Source of the DNA: JAGVPT01 sp963827085
GTDB taxonomy: Bacteria > Bacteroidota > Ignavibacteria > UBA10030 > UBA8401
DNA length: 64,000 bases
Reading direction: 5' to 3'
Assembly (NCBI GenBank): GCA_963827085.1
Contig: CAWGZY010000005.1
Location: 372,001-436,000, forward strand
The notes under the pieces are model-generated. The model was given only the letters and a program-made list of their open reading frames with translations, was not told the origin of the DNA and searched no databases. Each line of letters opens with the position of its first letter. Within the stretch, counting starts at the first letter, position 1. Below, in pieces: positions 17,980-29,000 of this stretch. A program made the translations under genes and the position numbers.

Positions 17980-19172
17980 AATGAGAACGTTGGCGACAAT
18001 ACTGAAGAAGTCGTTTGGAATTACACGTTAAAAAAGGAAAAGCCTAATCGCGAAGCTTTTTAAACAGGCGGGAGATACCCACCACCTCTTCGAAATTCAG
18101 AATATAGAGAGTATGCTTTTTTCTGAATTCGATCTTCAGGGATTCTACAGTTCATTGGTTGACTTTGTTGAGAAGCAAAAATATACCAAGCCACCCACCG
18201 TGCCAGAGTTGAAAGAGATCGACGAGTTTGTTCGGAAGAAGGTCTATCCGCACTTAACAGGCGCAGAAGGATGGGTAATTCGGGGGTTCGTTGTAGGGAA
18301 GCTCATTGAGCATAAAGAGCGGAGCTTGGAGATTATAACGAAGCCGACGCAAGAGGAATTCAACTCGCCGAAGATCAAACAAGCGGCACTCGAATATGGA
18401 TTAGAATCCGACAGAGATTAAAGCTCTTGAATATTGCATAACGCGAGCCGGAAATCGAATGGTTTTAGCTACCAACGACACCGTGAGCCGAGTGCGATCA
18501 ATTCTTTTCGACAACATAGCGAAAAACCGAGGAACACGAGCGCTTACGAATGAGCTACACGGTGAATTCTTTAACAATGACCGCGAGATCAACCGTAATT
18601 GGAATAGAGTAGCTATCAGCGAGACCAACAACGCATTCAGTTACGGGTATCTTGGCACACTGAAATCCGGAAGTTGGGTTTTGGGAATCTCAACTCCCGA
18701 CCGTTGCGACGAGTGCGGGAAATACTTTGACGGAAAAGTATATCCCGTGATAACACCACCGGCAGACCTTGAGTACGGCAACCTTGCCGCGGACGATCCA
18801 CGCCGGAAGAAGTTGGAATGGATTTGGGAGAACACGGTATGGATCAATAAGGACAATTTCGGAAGGAGCCGTTGCCCAAAAAAGCGGAAAGACCCGATGC
18901 AAGCTCCGACGCCAGACAACTTGACGGCGCGGGATCATTCAGAGCTCTGGATGCCAGCGATACCACTTCACGTTCAATGCTGCTGCCGATATTTACAAAT
19001 AATGCCGGAGATGCACTACATAAAGAACGGCGAAATGTTCCTCCGGTTACAGAACGAAAAAGAATGGCAAAGGTGGTACGGAACGCACATAGAACCGATC
19101 CAGGATAAACTACAATCATACGGTTTAGCACACGGCCATGATAAAATTAGTAGAAAAATAAGTGAAGATTGA
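17980..19172 (+). pseudogene. Mu F-like / SPP1 gp7-type phage head protein, frameshifted
   Basis: A decayed minor head protein gene read in three frames: about 17980-18060 (VWNYTLKKEKPNREAF), then 18032-18421 (KQAGDTHHLFEIQNIESMLF through LEYGLES), then from about 18405 in the next frame (NPTEIKALEYCITRAGNRM) to TGA at 19170-19172. The last part holds SETNNAFSYGYLGTL and CDECGKYFDGKVYPV, the cysteine-containing end region typical of F-like head-morphogenesis proteins. Frame breaks lie near 18060 and 18405. A remnant of a Mu-like phage, probably without function. Confidence 0.6.
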
Positions 19173-19187
19173 TTTCGCGGAATTATC

Positions 19188-19379
19188 TTAATTTGGGGCG
19201 TCATCCTTCTCAAAAAGGTACACTCCCCCAGTAATTCTCACTGTAACACGATCCTTCTCATTTTTTACGAATGGGACTTGGAAAAACCTCGTAAGAAAAG
19301 CTATGAATCCACTCGCTTCTTGTTCAGGGTTGGCACTTTTGAATATGTTCGGATTGCTTTGAATCGGTGGAGTTTGCAT
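19188..19379 (-). CDS. hypothetical protein
   Basis: 63 residues on the minus strand (MQTPPIQSNPNIFKS... VRITGGVYLFEKDDAPN). No family recognised. It lies behind another small minus-strand gene; ribosome site weak. Confidence 0.35.
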   Translation of the reverse strand: MQTPPIQSNPNIFKSANPEQEASGFIAFLTRFFQVPFVKNEKDRVTVRITGGVYLFEKDDAPN

Positions 19380-19477
19380 TTGATTTTTGCGCTATACCAG
19401 TTTGATTGTTTTGGAGAGAATGGCGGAAGCCACCACCGAGAGTAACAAAATCTACGACAACCTACTCAAGAGACTTT

Positions 19478-19732
19478 TCAAGGCTCCAAACTCCGGTAAA
19501 TCCATTGCAATATCAGTGAGACATACCGCCGTTTCTTCACGGGAGAGCACCCTACCCAAGCATCGACGACTTCAGGAGAATCCTCAAAAGTAGAAAAGTT
19601 AATCCATTCACCTTTAGAGTTGACGGCGAATACACGCGGGAGCGCTGGGAACTTAGACCGCTCTTCCGGCGACAATTCCAACCGAAGCCCCTTAAAACTT
19701 TCTCGATTGTTTGTTAAAAGTGTTGATTTCAT
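19478..19732 (-). CDS. hypothetical protein
   Basis: 84 residues on the minus strand. Start at 19732 is favoured over the ATG at 19744 because GGAGGT lies four bases upstream. The sequence (LPRVFAVNSKGEWINF, VDAWVGCSPVKKRRY) looks like a real folded protein but matches no family I know. Upstream on the minus strand TTGACT (about 19779) and an 11-bp palindrome GGATAATATCC form a possible regulated promoter. A plus-strand frame (19387-19593) overlaps part of it and is considered less likely. Confidence 0.5.
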   Translation of the reverse strand: MKSTLLTNNRESFKGLRLELSPEERSKFPALPRVFAVNSKGEWINFSTFEDSPEVVDAWVGCSPVKKRRYVSLILQWIYRSLEP

Positions 19733-19920
19733 TCTGACCTCCATATCTATAAAAAAAGGATATTATCCGTAAAGTCAAGCCCCTCTTTTCAGGTTGCATT
19801 TGGGTACGGAAAGCAGTAGTTTTGCAACAAATGTGGGGGCAAAACACAAAACCTCACTGAATGATGCGAGGGGCGTTCAGAAACCTTCCGAGCAATCCCT
19901 CAATAATAATAACATCTTGC

Positions 19921-19938
19921 GGTAAGCAATCGCTTACC
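19921..19938. promoter_or_regulatory. inverted repeat GGTAAGC-N4-GCTTACC
   Basis: Perfect 7-bp arms with a 4-base centre, 60 bases upstream of the defence cluster starting near 19999. A possible operator for that cluster; no T-run follows, so it is not a terminator. Confidence 0.45.
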
Positions 19939-19998
19939 TTAAGATCTAGCACGTTCCTGTGTTATCCAACCTACCCATAGTTGGCGGGCTCATTTTCT

Positions 19999-20736
19999 AT
20001 GCATCCTATATTGGGAAAAAACTCATACGGTTGGACCGACGTCGAAATAAAACTCGATGCTGGAAGAAGACAACTTCAATCCGCTAATATTGAAAGCGAA
20101 TATCAGGCAGTTGGGCTTCTATGTCGCGAGACTATTGTTATGCTTGGCAAGTTTGTCCTCCACGAACGATTTGAAGGAAAGCTCGAAGCAACAAGCGAAT
20201 CGGATGCTAATAGGATACTTCAAAAACTTATCGACAACGAATTGCCCGGTTCGTCAAACGAAGCGATGAGAGCCTTTACTAAATCCTGTCTTGGTTTAGC
20301 GAATACAGTGCAACATAGCAGCACCACTACCTATGCGCAAGCTTCCGTATGCATCGAAGCTTGCACTACATTGAAGAACATGATACGAATCCTGTTATGG
20401 CATGACGAGGCTCATCCAGGAAAAGGGTCTATTACCGGCGATTTCTCAAGTGGCGAAACCGATTTTATGGTCGATTGTATGATGAACGATTTTAATAATC
20501 ACCATGTGGTGAAGACTGAAGGTTTTACAATAAAAGGGATGGAATACGGCGTTGCCTTTATCACAGTGAACGCAATCAGTGGCCTCAAATACTATAGTGC
20601 CACTGCCCACAAAAACCAATGGTTCAAAGGTGCGAATAGAAAGATCGCAGCAATGCTGGTTGACGAACTAATTGTCAAATTACTAGCAGAAAAAAGACAA
20701 GACCAAATAGAAAAAGCGACAGGTTCGTCCACCTAA
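19999..20736 (+). CDS. HEPN-like hypothetical protein, first gene of helicase/OLD cluster
   Basis: 245 residues from ATG 19999 (TTG 19981 is an alternative start). The N-terminal half is alpha-helical (EYQAVGLLCRETIVMLGKFV, RILQKLIDNELPG, ACTTLKNMIRILL) and resembles proteins with HEPN-type folds seen near abortive-infection genes; this is my impression, not a firm match. The C-terminal half (about 150-245) is different, with mixed strands. The helicase gene starts four bases after its stop, so the genes are surely co-transcribed. Function unknown; a sensor or effector RNase role is inference. Confidence 0.6.
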   Translation: MHPILGKNSYGWTDVEIKLDAGRRQLQSANIESEYQAVGLLCRETIVMLGKFVLHERFEGKLEATSESDANRILQKLIDNELPGSSNEAMRAFTKSCLGLANTVQHSSTTTYAQASVCIEACTTLKNMIRILLWHDEAHPGKGSITGDFSSGETDFMVDCMMNDFNNHHVVKTEGFTIKGMEYGVAFITVNAISGLKYYSATAHKNQWFKGANRKIAAMLVDELIVKLLAEKRQDQIEKATGSST

Positions 20737-20740
20737 CCTT

Positions 20741-22606
20741 ATGGCAAATTTAGATACTATATATAACCCCGATGATCGAACGCAGGCGTTCGAAAATCAT
20801 TCTGCTGGATACCTTATTTCTCTTGCAGGCCCAGGCACAGGGAAGACATATTCTCTCCTCAAAAGAACAGAAGCTTTGACTGCTCAAGGCGTTGCTCAAG
20901 ATACCATTTGTTATCTCACCTTCATCAAAGAAATTAGTAAAGCATTCATACAAGATTACGTCGAGAAATTTGGCCAAGAATCTTACGATACACATAAGCC
21001 GCGCATTTCAACTCTTCACAGTTTAGCCTGTCGTCTATTGCGCCACCAAGGATTTCAAATTGGGTACGATGGCGTACTCTATTTTGCCAACACGGAGGAA
21101 TCTGACTCCGATGCAGCTGAAACAATTCTCTCCGATCTCTTACCTTACGTTAATGCCCAGAATTGCCGAACGGTCTCTCAATTACGTAAACATATACACT
21201 CCATCAAGTGCGCCTGGCGAGACATAGTAGACCCATTAACTCTACCAGCTCCGATTCCCGCAATTCTCCCAGTTGTTCAAAACTTATTCAGAGAATTTCG
21301 CCTTATCGATTGGGATCAGACGATACCACTTTCTCACGCCCTCGCAACCACGCTACAACCATTGCCAGACTGGATCACAGATATTAAGCATTATTTTGTA
21401 GACGAATACCAAGACTTTAACAAAGCCGAGCAATCCTTAATATCTTTTCTCTCAACCCATGCCACTTCGACAGTTATTGTCGGCGACGATGATCAGAGCC
21501 TTTACAGTGGACGAGGCGGCTCTCCGGATGGTCTTCGAACTCTTTACGCCAATTCAGCACACGATCAAGTCTCCCTTGTTAAGTGTTTCCGATGCCGGGA
21601 AACAATTGTAAATGCCGCCAACACGTTTCAGCGCACCATGCATCCGGTACCACGGTTGATGTTACCGACTAAAGATGACGGCCAAATCATTGCCTATCGC
21701 TTTAAAAGCTCAAAGGCAGAACTGACATATCTGTCCGCGTACTTGCAGGATTGCATTGCGAATCTGCCAGCCTCGCCTGCTCCAAAAGATGGAACTGTAT
21801 GTCTGTTTCCTAGCTGGAAAGTTCTAGACTCTTACTTTGAAAGGCTCTCACCCATTATTCCGTGCATAAAGAAGAAAGGAAGCTTAAGCCCTAACAGAAT
21901 ATGGCTCGACCGCATTCTTCACCTTCTGATTGAACCTGACCAACGGTTTGTTCAACGACTCATACTTAACAGTTATCCTGAAATTAAACCTCGACATAAA
22001 CGACCAATCGTTCAAAGAATTGTTCAGCGCGATATTTCTACCGTATCTTCAGTCCGATCTTTAATAAGTGATGGTAGTTTAGTTGGTCTCGCAGCAACTC
22101 AAGCCCAAGAATTCTGCAATCTGATAGATCATCTCAGTTCTAAAGACCATGAAGCTATCGCACCACATATCAGCGAAAAACTCGGCATCGATGTTCACGA
22201 CATATCTGGCCATTTGTCAACGTTCCTAATGAGAGCAGACACAATGGAACAAGATGACCTTCTTGAAGAGTATTGCGACTTGCTTTTACCAGACACAAAA
22301 ACGCCGACAGATGACCCGCGTTCAATTCTTTTTTTAACTATGCATGGCTCAAAGGGCCTTACAAAAAGGAATGTGGTTATTCCTGGCATGGAGGCCGCTT
22401 GGTTGCCCGGCGCTGCGGCGGGCACTGACCTTGAAGAGAGGCGACGCCTATTCTATGTTGCATTGACTCGCGCCACGGATCGTGTTCTTATTACATTACC
22501 ATGGGCTCGCGCCCCTAAAGACCCTCTCAATTTCCCAACTCCGGGCCGGGGCATCAAAAGCCCATTCATTGCAGATGCTGGGTTGTTTACCATCTCTCAT
22601 TCATGA
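20741..22606 (+). CDS. UvrD/Rep-like SF1A helicase (GajB-like)
   Basis: A 621-residue superfamily 1A helicase. Walker A AGPGTGKT (residues 29-36), motif Ia/Ib region LTFIKEI, STLHSLACRLL, Walker B VDEYQDFN, motif III GDDDQSLY, and C-terminal motifs V-VI (MHGSKGLTKRNVV, RRLFYVALTRATDRV) are all present, so it should bind and hydrolyse ATP. The next gene encodes an OLD-type ATPase with a TOPRIM domain; that pairing is the signature of Gabija-type defence (class 2 OLD nuclease plus UvrD-like helicase), although in Gabija the OLD gene comes first and the helicase is shorter. Confidence 0.85.
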   Translation: MANLDTIYNPDDRTQAFENHSAGYLISLAGPGTGKTYSLLKRTEALTAQGVAQDTICYLTFIKEISKAFIQDYVEKFGQESYDTHKPRISTLHSLACRLLRHQGFQIGYDGVLYFANTEESDSDAAETILSDLLPYVNAQNCRTVSQLRKHIHSIKCAWRDIVDPLTLPAPIPAILPVVQNLFREFRLIDWDQTIPLSHALATTLQPLPDWITDIKHYFVDEYQDFNKAEQSLISFLSTHATSTVIVGDDDQSLYSGRGGSPDGLRTLYANSAHDQVSLVKCFRCRETIVNAANTFQRTMHPVPRLMLPTKDDGQIIAYRFKSSKAELTYLSAYLQDCIANLPASPAPKDGTVCLFPSWKVLDSYFERLSPIIPCIKKKGSLSPNRIWLDRILHLLIEPDQRFVQRLILNSYPEIKPRHKRPIVQRIVQRDISTVSSVRSLISDGSLVGLAATQAQEFCNLIDHLSSKDHEAIAPHISEKLGIDVHDISGHLSTFLMRADTMEQDDLLEEYCDLLLPDTKTPTDDPRSILFLTMHGSKGLTKRNVVIPGMEAAWLPGAAAGTDLEERRRLFYVALTRATDRVLITLPWARAPKDPLNFPTPGRGIKSPFIADAGLFTISHS

Positions 22607-22696
22607 ATAGCCAACGGTCACATATTTTTCTGGGGGTGCGGGCTAACCGATCGCTCAATCTGACGGAGTAGTACATTCTTCTAACGGAGAAGCGAA

Positions 22697-24649
22697 ATGC
22701 AAGACAGATCTCGACTCATCAAAATGAGAATCCAAAACATCGGTTGCATTGGCCCCAATGGGCTTACAATCGATATTGATAATATTCTTTGCCTTGTCGG
22801 CGCAAATAATTCGGGCAAGTCCACCGTGCTGCGTGCCTATGAGCTCGCAGTAGGCTCAGAGAAATTTACCTCTGAGACGGATTTATCTCTTCAAGCTGGC
22901 GATTTGCCTGCAACAGTTGAAATCTGGGTTCATATACCGAAAGGGACTGAAAATGTTGCTGAAAAATGGAAAGTGGTAGAACAGGATTTGCTACTAGTTC
23001 GAAGCAAATGGGAATGGAATAAGAATACAGCATGGTCTAAAGTAAGAACAACTTGGGACCCAGACGCCGGCGAATATTCTCTAGATGACAAGGCAAGCGG
23101 TCTTGATGCAGTGTTCAATAGCAGACTTCCGATTCCATTCCGAATCGGGTCATTAGACGATCCGAAGCTAGAACACCAGAAGCTTCTTACATTAGTTCTT
23201 CAACCCGTTGCAGATCGAATTACGAAACTCCTCGCTGACGATAAATCTGAACTCAAAAAAGCGATCTCTAGTGTGTCCCAATATGCCCAATTGCCAGTTA
23301 GCGAAGAAAGGGAACGACTAAACCAACTAAAGGGGGATCTCAATAAATCGCACAATGAGATTTTCCCTGACCTCTCCATAGATTTCAACATTGATATAGG
23401 CCAAATTGAAATCAATCCGATTACGCTACTCCTAAAAAATTCCTCGCTTCAATTTACAGAATGGGAGTCACGAGTTAAATGGTCACAACAAGGGACTGGA
23501 TCGCAGCGTGCGCTTTTTTGGACCATGCTTCAGGTTCGGTCCAAATTAAAGGCCGTCGCTGATATGGCCGAAAAACAAACTAAAGCAATCGACGATGAAC
23601 GTAAAGCCATCGACAAACTCCAAAAGGAAGCAGACAAAGCCAAGAAGGAGGATACAAAGCTGGCTAAAGCTGAAGAAATCAAGCATCACGAGGCTAAGAT
23701 TGCAGAGTTATCCAAACTAGATTCCACAAAGTCAGAAACCATACAAGAGACAGGGCTATCTTTGCCAGGTTTCATGCTTCTGATCGATGAACCCGAGGTT
23801 GGTCTCCATCCTAACGCCATTCGGTCTGCCAGCCGCTATCTTTATAACTTGGCGGAAGACCCAGCTTGGCAAATAATGTTGGCAACACATTCGCCTGTTT
23901 TTCTTGACCCTATGAATGATCACACAACTATTGTCCGCTTGGATCGCTCAGCAAAGCAGCCCACGCCACTAATTTATCGGTCAAATACACCCAACTTTGA
24001 TGCTACTGAAAAAGACGCTCTAAAAATGTTAAATCGCTTTGAGCTTTCTCTTGCCGAAATGTTTTTTGGCCAGTATCCTGTTATTGTCGAAGGAGATACT
24101 GAATTTGCAGTTTTCGAGGCTGTCATTGCCAGACATATAGACCAATTTCCAGCGAGCAAAAAGCCGATTATCATAAGAGCTCGCGGCAAATACACGACAT
24201 TGTTGATTATGAGGATTCTAAAGGAATTCAAAGTTCCGTTTTCTATTCTTCATGACTCCGATTTCCCGCTACGCTCGGACGGCTCAAAGAATGGTGCATG
24301 GACCGCCAATTCCAAAATCGCTGAGCTTGCACAACAAATCCGCTCGGCAGGCTCCCGCGTGGTTCATCGAGTCTCAGCTCCGAATTTCGAATTCACTTAT
24401 TTCCCTATGTACAAGGCCTCTGATGGTTCTCCGATTGCAATTTCATCAGAAGATAAACCTTGGAATGCTTACGATTTGGTAAAAACAAATTCGGCCTTTG
24501 AGTTTATGGTTATGGAATTACTAAAAGATTTACTCGATCCCAATTCTGCGGAATCTCAATACACTGATGGTTTCGAAAAAGGCCTTGTCCAACACCTTTA
24601 CAATTGGGCCGATGCAAATGGCATCACAGATCCAAGGCTTGGTCGATGA
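22697..24649 (+). CDS. OLD-family ATPase with TOPRIM nuclease domain (GajA-like)
   Basis: 650 residues. ABC-type ATPase: Walker A GANNSGKS (35-42), signature-like GTGSQRALFW (about 270), a charged coiled coil (about 290-340), Walker B LLIDEPEVGLH (about 360) and the switch histidine in ATHSPVF. A TOPRIM domain follows with the glutamate in VIVEGDTE (about 465) and the DxD pair in LHDSDF (about 520), which would bind divalent metals for DNA cleavage. Start ATG 22697 has GGAG upstream. Together with the helicase before it, this is a Gabija-like nuclease pair. Confidence 0.83.
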   Translation: MQDRSRLIKMRIQNIGCIGPNGLTIDIDNILCLVGANNSGKSTVLRAYELAVGSEKFTSETDLSLQAGDLPATVEIWVHIPKGTENVAEKWKVVEQDLLLVRSKWEWNKNTAWSKVRTTWDPDAGEYSLDDKASGLDAVFNSRLPIPFRIGSLDDPKLEHQKLLTLVLQPVADRITKLLADDKSELKKAISSVSQYAQLPVSEERERLNQLKGDLNKSHNEIFPDLSIDFNIDIGQIEINPITLLLKNSSLQFTEWESRVKWSQQGTGSQRALFWTMLQVRSKLKAVADMAEKQTKAIDDERKAIDKLQKEADKAKKEDTKLAKAEEIKHHEAKIAELSKLDSTKSETIQETGLSLPGFMLLIDEPEVGLHPNAIRSASRYLYNLAEDPAWQIMLATHSPVFLDPMNDHTTIVRLDRSAKQPTPLIYRSNTPNFDATEKDALKMLNRFELSLAEMFFGQYPVIVEGDTEFAVFEAVIARHIDQFPASKKPIIIRARGKYTTLLIMRILKEFKVPFSILHDSDFPLRSDGSKNGAWTANSKIAELAQQIRSAGSRVVHRVSAPNFEFTYFPMYKASDGSPIAISSEDKPWNAYDLVKTNSAFEFMVMELLKDLLDPNSAESQYTDGFEKGLVQHLYNWADANGITDPRLGR

Positions 24650-24695
24650 GCCATGCCTTTTACTCGCATTGACAAACTTTTCGGAAGGACAACAT

Positions 24696-25895
24696 ATGCC
24701 TGATCAATCCATAACTTGTCCACATTGTGGCAAACGAATACCATTGAGTGAAGCAATCACCCACGATATAGCAGATAAACTCAAAAAAGAATTCGAAGCT
24801 GATTCCAAGCGCAAGGAGAAAGAATTTGAAAAGGCTTTCGAGACTCAACAAAACGCGTACGATGAAAAGCTGAACAAAGAAAGGGCGAAACTTGAACGGG
24901 CAGCTAGAAAAGAGGCGGAAGAATCGGTTTCCACTGAACTCGCAGACCTCAAAACGGAATTGGAAAGAAAATCTAAACAGGTTAAGGATGCCGAGAAAAA
25001 GGAGCTTGACTTCCTAAAGCGACAGAGAGATCTTGATGATAAAGAACGAACCCTCAAATTGGAAACAGAACGAACTCTCGCTAAGGAGCGAAAGAAAATT
25101 TGGGATGAAGCTTCATCGAAATCTCTTGAGGAGCATCAACTTAAAGATCGAGAAAAAGATAATCAGCTTTCAGAAATGAGAAAACAGATTGAAGAACTCA
25201 AACGGAAAGCTGAATTGGGTTCGCAACAGGCGCAAGGAGAGGCTCTTGAACTAGAACTTGAAGAACTACTCCGTTCAACATTCCGTCAAGATGATGTGGA
25301 CGCAGTTTCCAAAGGTGTCAAAGGTGGCGATGTGATTCAAAAAGTGAATTCGTCCAGCGGTAGCAATTGCGGTTCAATCCTTTGGGAAGCAAAGCGAACA
25401 AAGGCTTGGAGTGACAGTTGGTTAGATAAGCTCAAGGATGACCAACGACAAGCGAAATCTGATTTGGCTGTAATTGTCTCTTCAATATTGCCAAAGGGCA
25501 TTAACCGTTTTGGAAATATTGACGGCATTTGGATAACTGACTTTCTATCCATTGTTGGCTTAGCAACCGCATTGCGTGCAAACCTAATTCAAGTTTATCA
25601 AGCACGAAATGCTTTAGTTGGAAAGAATGAAAAAATGGAATTGATTTATAGGTATCTTTCCGGTCCAGAATTTCGCCAACGAGTTGAGGTCATTGTCGAG
25701 TCGTTCGTAAGCATGAATGAAGATTTAAACGCAGAGAAACGCGCAATGGAGAAAACTTGGGCGAAGCGTGAGAAACAAATCCAGCGAGTAATTCATAGCA
25801 CAGCTGGAATGTACGGGGACCTCCAAGCAATGATTGGTGCTTCCCTTCCGGAAATCAAAATTCTTCAACTTCCAAGTGGGAAGGATTCTGAATGA
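24696..25895 (+). CDS. DUF2130 domain protein with coiled coil
   Basis: 399 residues starting at ATG 24696 (GGAAGGA six bases upstream); a longer open frame exists upstream but overlaps the OLD gene. The N-terminus has a zinc-ribbon-like half (CPHCGKRIP), residues about 30-200 form a long charged coiled coil, and the rest matches DUF2130. Within it, GGDVIQKV followed by ILWEAKRTKAW places an aspartate and an E-A-K as in PD-(D/E)XK nucleases and RmuC-like proteins. It lies 46 bases behind the OLD gene and probably belongs to the same operon; a nuclease accessory role is inference. Confidence 0.75.
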   Translation: MPDQSITCPHCGKRIPLSEAITHDIADKLKKEFEADSKRKEKEFEKAFETQQNAYDEKLNKERAKLERAARKEAEESVSTELADLKTELERKSKQVKDAEKKELDFLKRQRDLDDKERTLKLETERTLAKERKKIWDEASSKSLEEHQLKDREKDNQLSEMRKQIEELKRKAELGSQQAQGEALELELEELLRSTFRQDDVDAVSKGVKGGDVIQKVNSSSGSNCGSILWEAKRTKAWSDSWLDKLKDDQRQAKSDLAVIVSSILPKGINRFGNIDGIWITDFLSIVGLATALRANLIQVYQARNALVGKNEKMELIYRYLSGPEFRQRVEVIVESFVSMNEDLNAEKRAMEKTWAKREKQIQRVIHSTAGMYGDLQAMIGASLPEIKILQLPSGKDSE

Positions 25896-26047
25896 AAGTA
25901 GATCATTAAAATGCTGCACCCTTATCAGTTGCTTAAGATGACGTTGAATTCACCATTGCGGATGACACTTCTAAAGCTTAAAATGATACAATGAAATAAG
26001 TATGTCCAAGCTAATAACGAAATATCACCCATGAGGCTCAATTCCTA

Positions 26048-29000
26048 ATGCCGGATAATAAAAGACTCGGTAGCGAACTCTTCATCGTTGACAACAGTGA
26101 TGCAGACTGGAAAGTTAAGAACTACCTCCACGAATGGGCAGATCTCGCGCATACCTTCGACATTGCTACGGGCTATTTTGAAATAGGAGCATTGTTAGCG
26201 CTGGATGGCCAGTGGCAAAAACTTGATAAGCTCCGCATTCTCATGGGGGATGAAGTTTCCAAAAGGACGAGGAAAGCACTACTTGAAGGAGTCGAATATG
26301 TCAAAACGGTACTGGACTCCAGTATCGAGAGAGAAAAAGAATCAAACGATTTCTTGAATGGTGTTCCAAGTATTGTAGATGCGTTGCAAAAGGGGAAAAT
26401 GGAGTGCCGCGTTTATACTAAAGAGAAATTTCACGCCAAAGCATACATCACTCATGCTAAGCAAGCAGTCGTTGGATCGGCGGCTCTTGTCGGTTCAAGC
26501 AACTTCACTGCGCCCGGTTTGTCGAAAAACGTAGAACTCAACGTACAGCTTCGTAGGGAAGTTGAAATTCTTCAGGAATGGTTTCAACGCCATTGGGATC
26601 AAGCTGACGACATTTCCGCTGAGATTCTAAAAGTAATCGAACGACACACACGCGACTATACCCCCTTCGAAGTTTACGCCAAAGCTCTTCAAGAGTTTTT
26701 TAAGGGGCATGAGATGACGGCCAGTGAGTGGGAATTGACGAAGTCGGCCATGTACCCTGTTCTCGATCAGTATCAAAAAGAAGGCTACCAAGCCCTTATG
26801 AAGATCTCTCATCAATGGGGTGGAGCGTTCTTGTGCGATGGTGTGGGTCTTGGAAAGACTTTCATCGGAATGATGTTAATAGAACGCCTCATTACCTATG
26901 ATCGAAAACGAGTAATGTTGATAGTCCCAAAAGCAGCAAGAAAACCTGTGTGGGAGAATGCACTGCGACGTTACTTACCAAAGTTAGGAGGGGGGTTTAC
27001 AAACCTCCGCATATTCAACCACACCGATCTTATGAGAGGGGGTGAGTACACAAGCGAAATCACAAGAATGAAAGAGCAAGCTGACGTTATCATTATTGAT
27101 GAAGCCCACCATTTCCGGAATCCGGGAACGCTGGGGGTTACACGCTATTGGAAGATGTATGAATTAACGGAAGGAAAGACAGTTTTCTTTTTGACTGCCA
27201 CCCCAATTAATAATGGTCTCCGCGATCTTCAACACATGATTGAGCTTTTCTCAAGGCGGGAGCGGCCCGACTTCTTCAGGGGCGCACCTCTTGGTGTTCA
27301 TTCCTTGCCAGGTCATTTTAGACGACTCGAAAATGAACTTGAAAAACAGTTGCTCGGAAAGCACGATGAACAAGAGACTCTTCAGTTTGAGACGAATCAA
27401 GCGGAAGCCGAGCAGGTTCTCTTCAACGACAATCTCTTTCGAGCCCTAGTTGTTCAGCGGAGCCGTGGCTACGTTAAGGCGAGTCAAGAACAACATGGCG
27501 GGTCGAGGGCAATTTTCCCTACCCGCCAACCGCCTATAGTCGCTGACTACTCCGTCAAAAAGACCTATGGTCGTCTGTTGGGCATGGTTGAAGAGGCTTT
27601 CTCAAAAAAGAAGCCTCTGTTTTCCCTCGCCATCTACTATCCTCTGTTCTACTCGAAGACGAAAGAAAATTCCAAGGAGTACGCCTTTGAAGAGAATAGA
27701 CAGAAACAGTTGGTTCGTCTGATTCGCATTCAATTCTTGAAGCGATTTGAGAGTTCAGCACGCGCGTTTGAAATGTTGTGTGAAACACTTCTACTAAAAT
27801 TTCTCGCTTGGATTGAGAAGCACACTAAATCCGATGCCGAGAAGAGACGACTTGAGCGCTGGAAAGCGCAGAATGCCGAGATCATTGGCTACGTTCGGAG
27901 ACAGCAATCTGAAATGTTTGGAGATGGAGAGGAGGAGTTGGATGAAGACGTGATTACTGACGAAATGCTTGAAGATATTGAAGAGCTACCTGAAAGCGAA
28001 TATCGAGTGAATGAGATGCTCGATGAAACTTACCTCGATCTCGATCAGTCGGTGAGATTTCTTCAAGAGTTAGAGAAGTTCCAGCCATCTCACGATGACA
28101 AGCTGCGTAAGCTTACCTCGCTTCTTAAAAATGACTCCGTTTTGAAGAAACACAAAGTGATCATTTTCACAGAGTATATGGCAACGGCCCGTTATCTACA
28201 AAAACAACTGGAAAAAGCTAAGATTGATGGAGTAGACGAAGTAGATAGCTCGATAAAGAGAGACCGCGGAGACATCATCCGGCAGTTTGCACCGTACTAC
28301 AATGAGTCCTCAAGTTCTGCGTTAGTTGCAGATGGGCTCAAGGAAACACGCGTTCTCATATCAACAGATGTGCTATCGGAGGGCCTAAACCTTCAAGACG
28401 CAACTCGAGTGATCAACTATGACCTCCACTGGAATCCAGTGCGGCTCATGCAACGAATAGGACGCGTAGATCGAAGAATGAATCCGGAGATTGAACATCG
28501 TATTCTTGCAGATCATCCCGACCAGAAGGAAATCAGGGGCACAGCTCTGTACTGGAATTTCCTACCACCCGATGAAGTGGACGAACTGCTAAAGCTGTAC
28601 TCGACTGTTAGCAACAAGACCATGAGAATTTCGAAGGTCTTTGGTATTGAAGGTAAGAAGCTGCTCAAGCCCGAGGATGACTATGAAGCCCTGAGAGATT
28701 TCATTCACAACTACGAAGGCACGCCTACTGGTACGGAGTCCATGCACCTCGAATACCAGAAGCTGATACAACAATACCCCGATTTGCAAGCTCGACTGAA
28801 TGCTTTACCCGGACGAGTATACAGTGGCAAAGAGCATCCAGTTAAAGGAACGAAGGCCGTCTTCTTTTGTTATGCCTTACCCGCGCCTCCAATAGCAGGT
28901 AGGGAAGAAGAGAGCACGAACGCTGGCGTTTGGATTGAAGATGCAGGTTTCGCGCATTGGTTTCTATATGAAATGAGCAGCGGAAGAATTGTAGAGGAAC

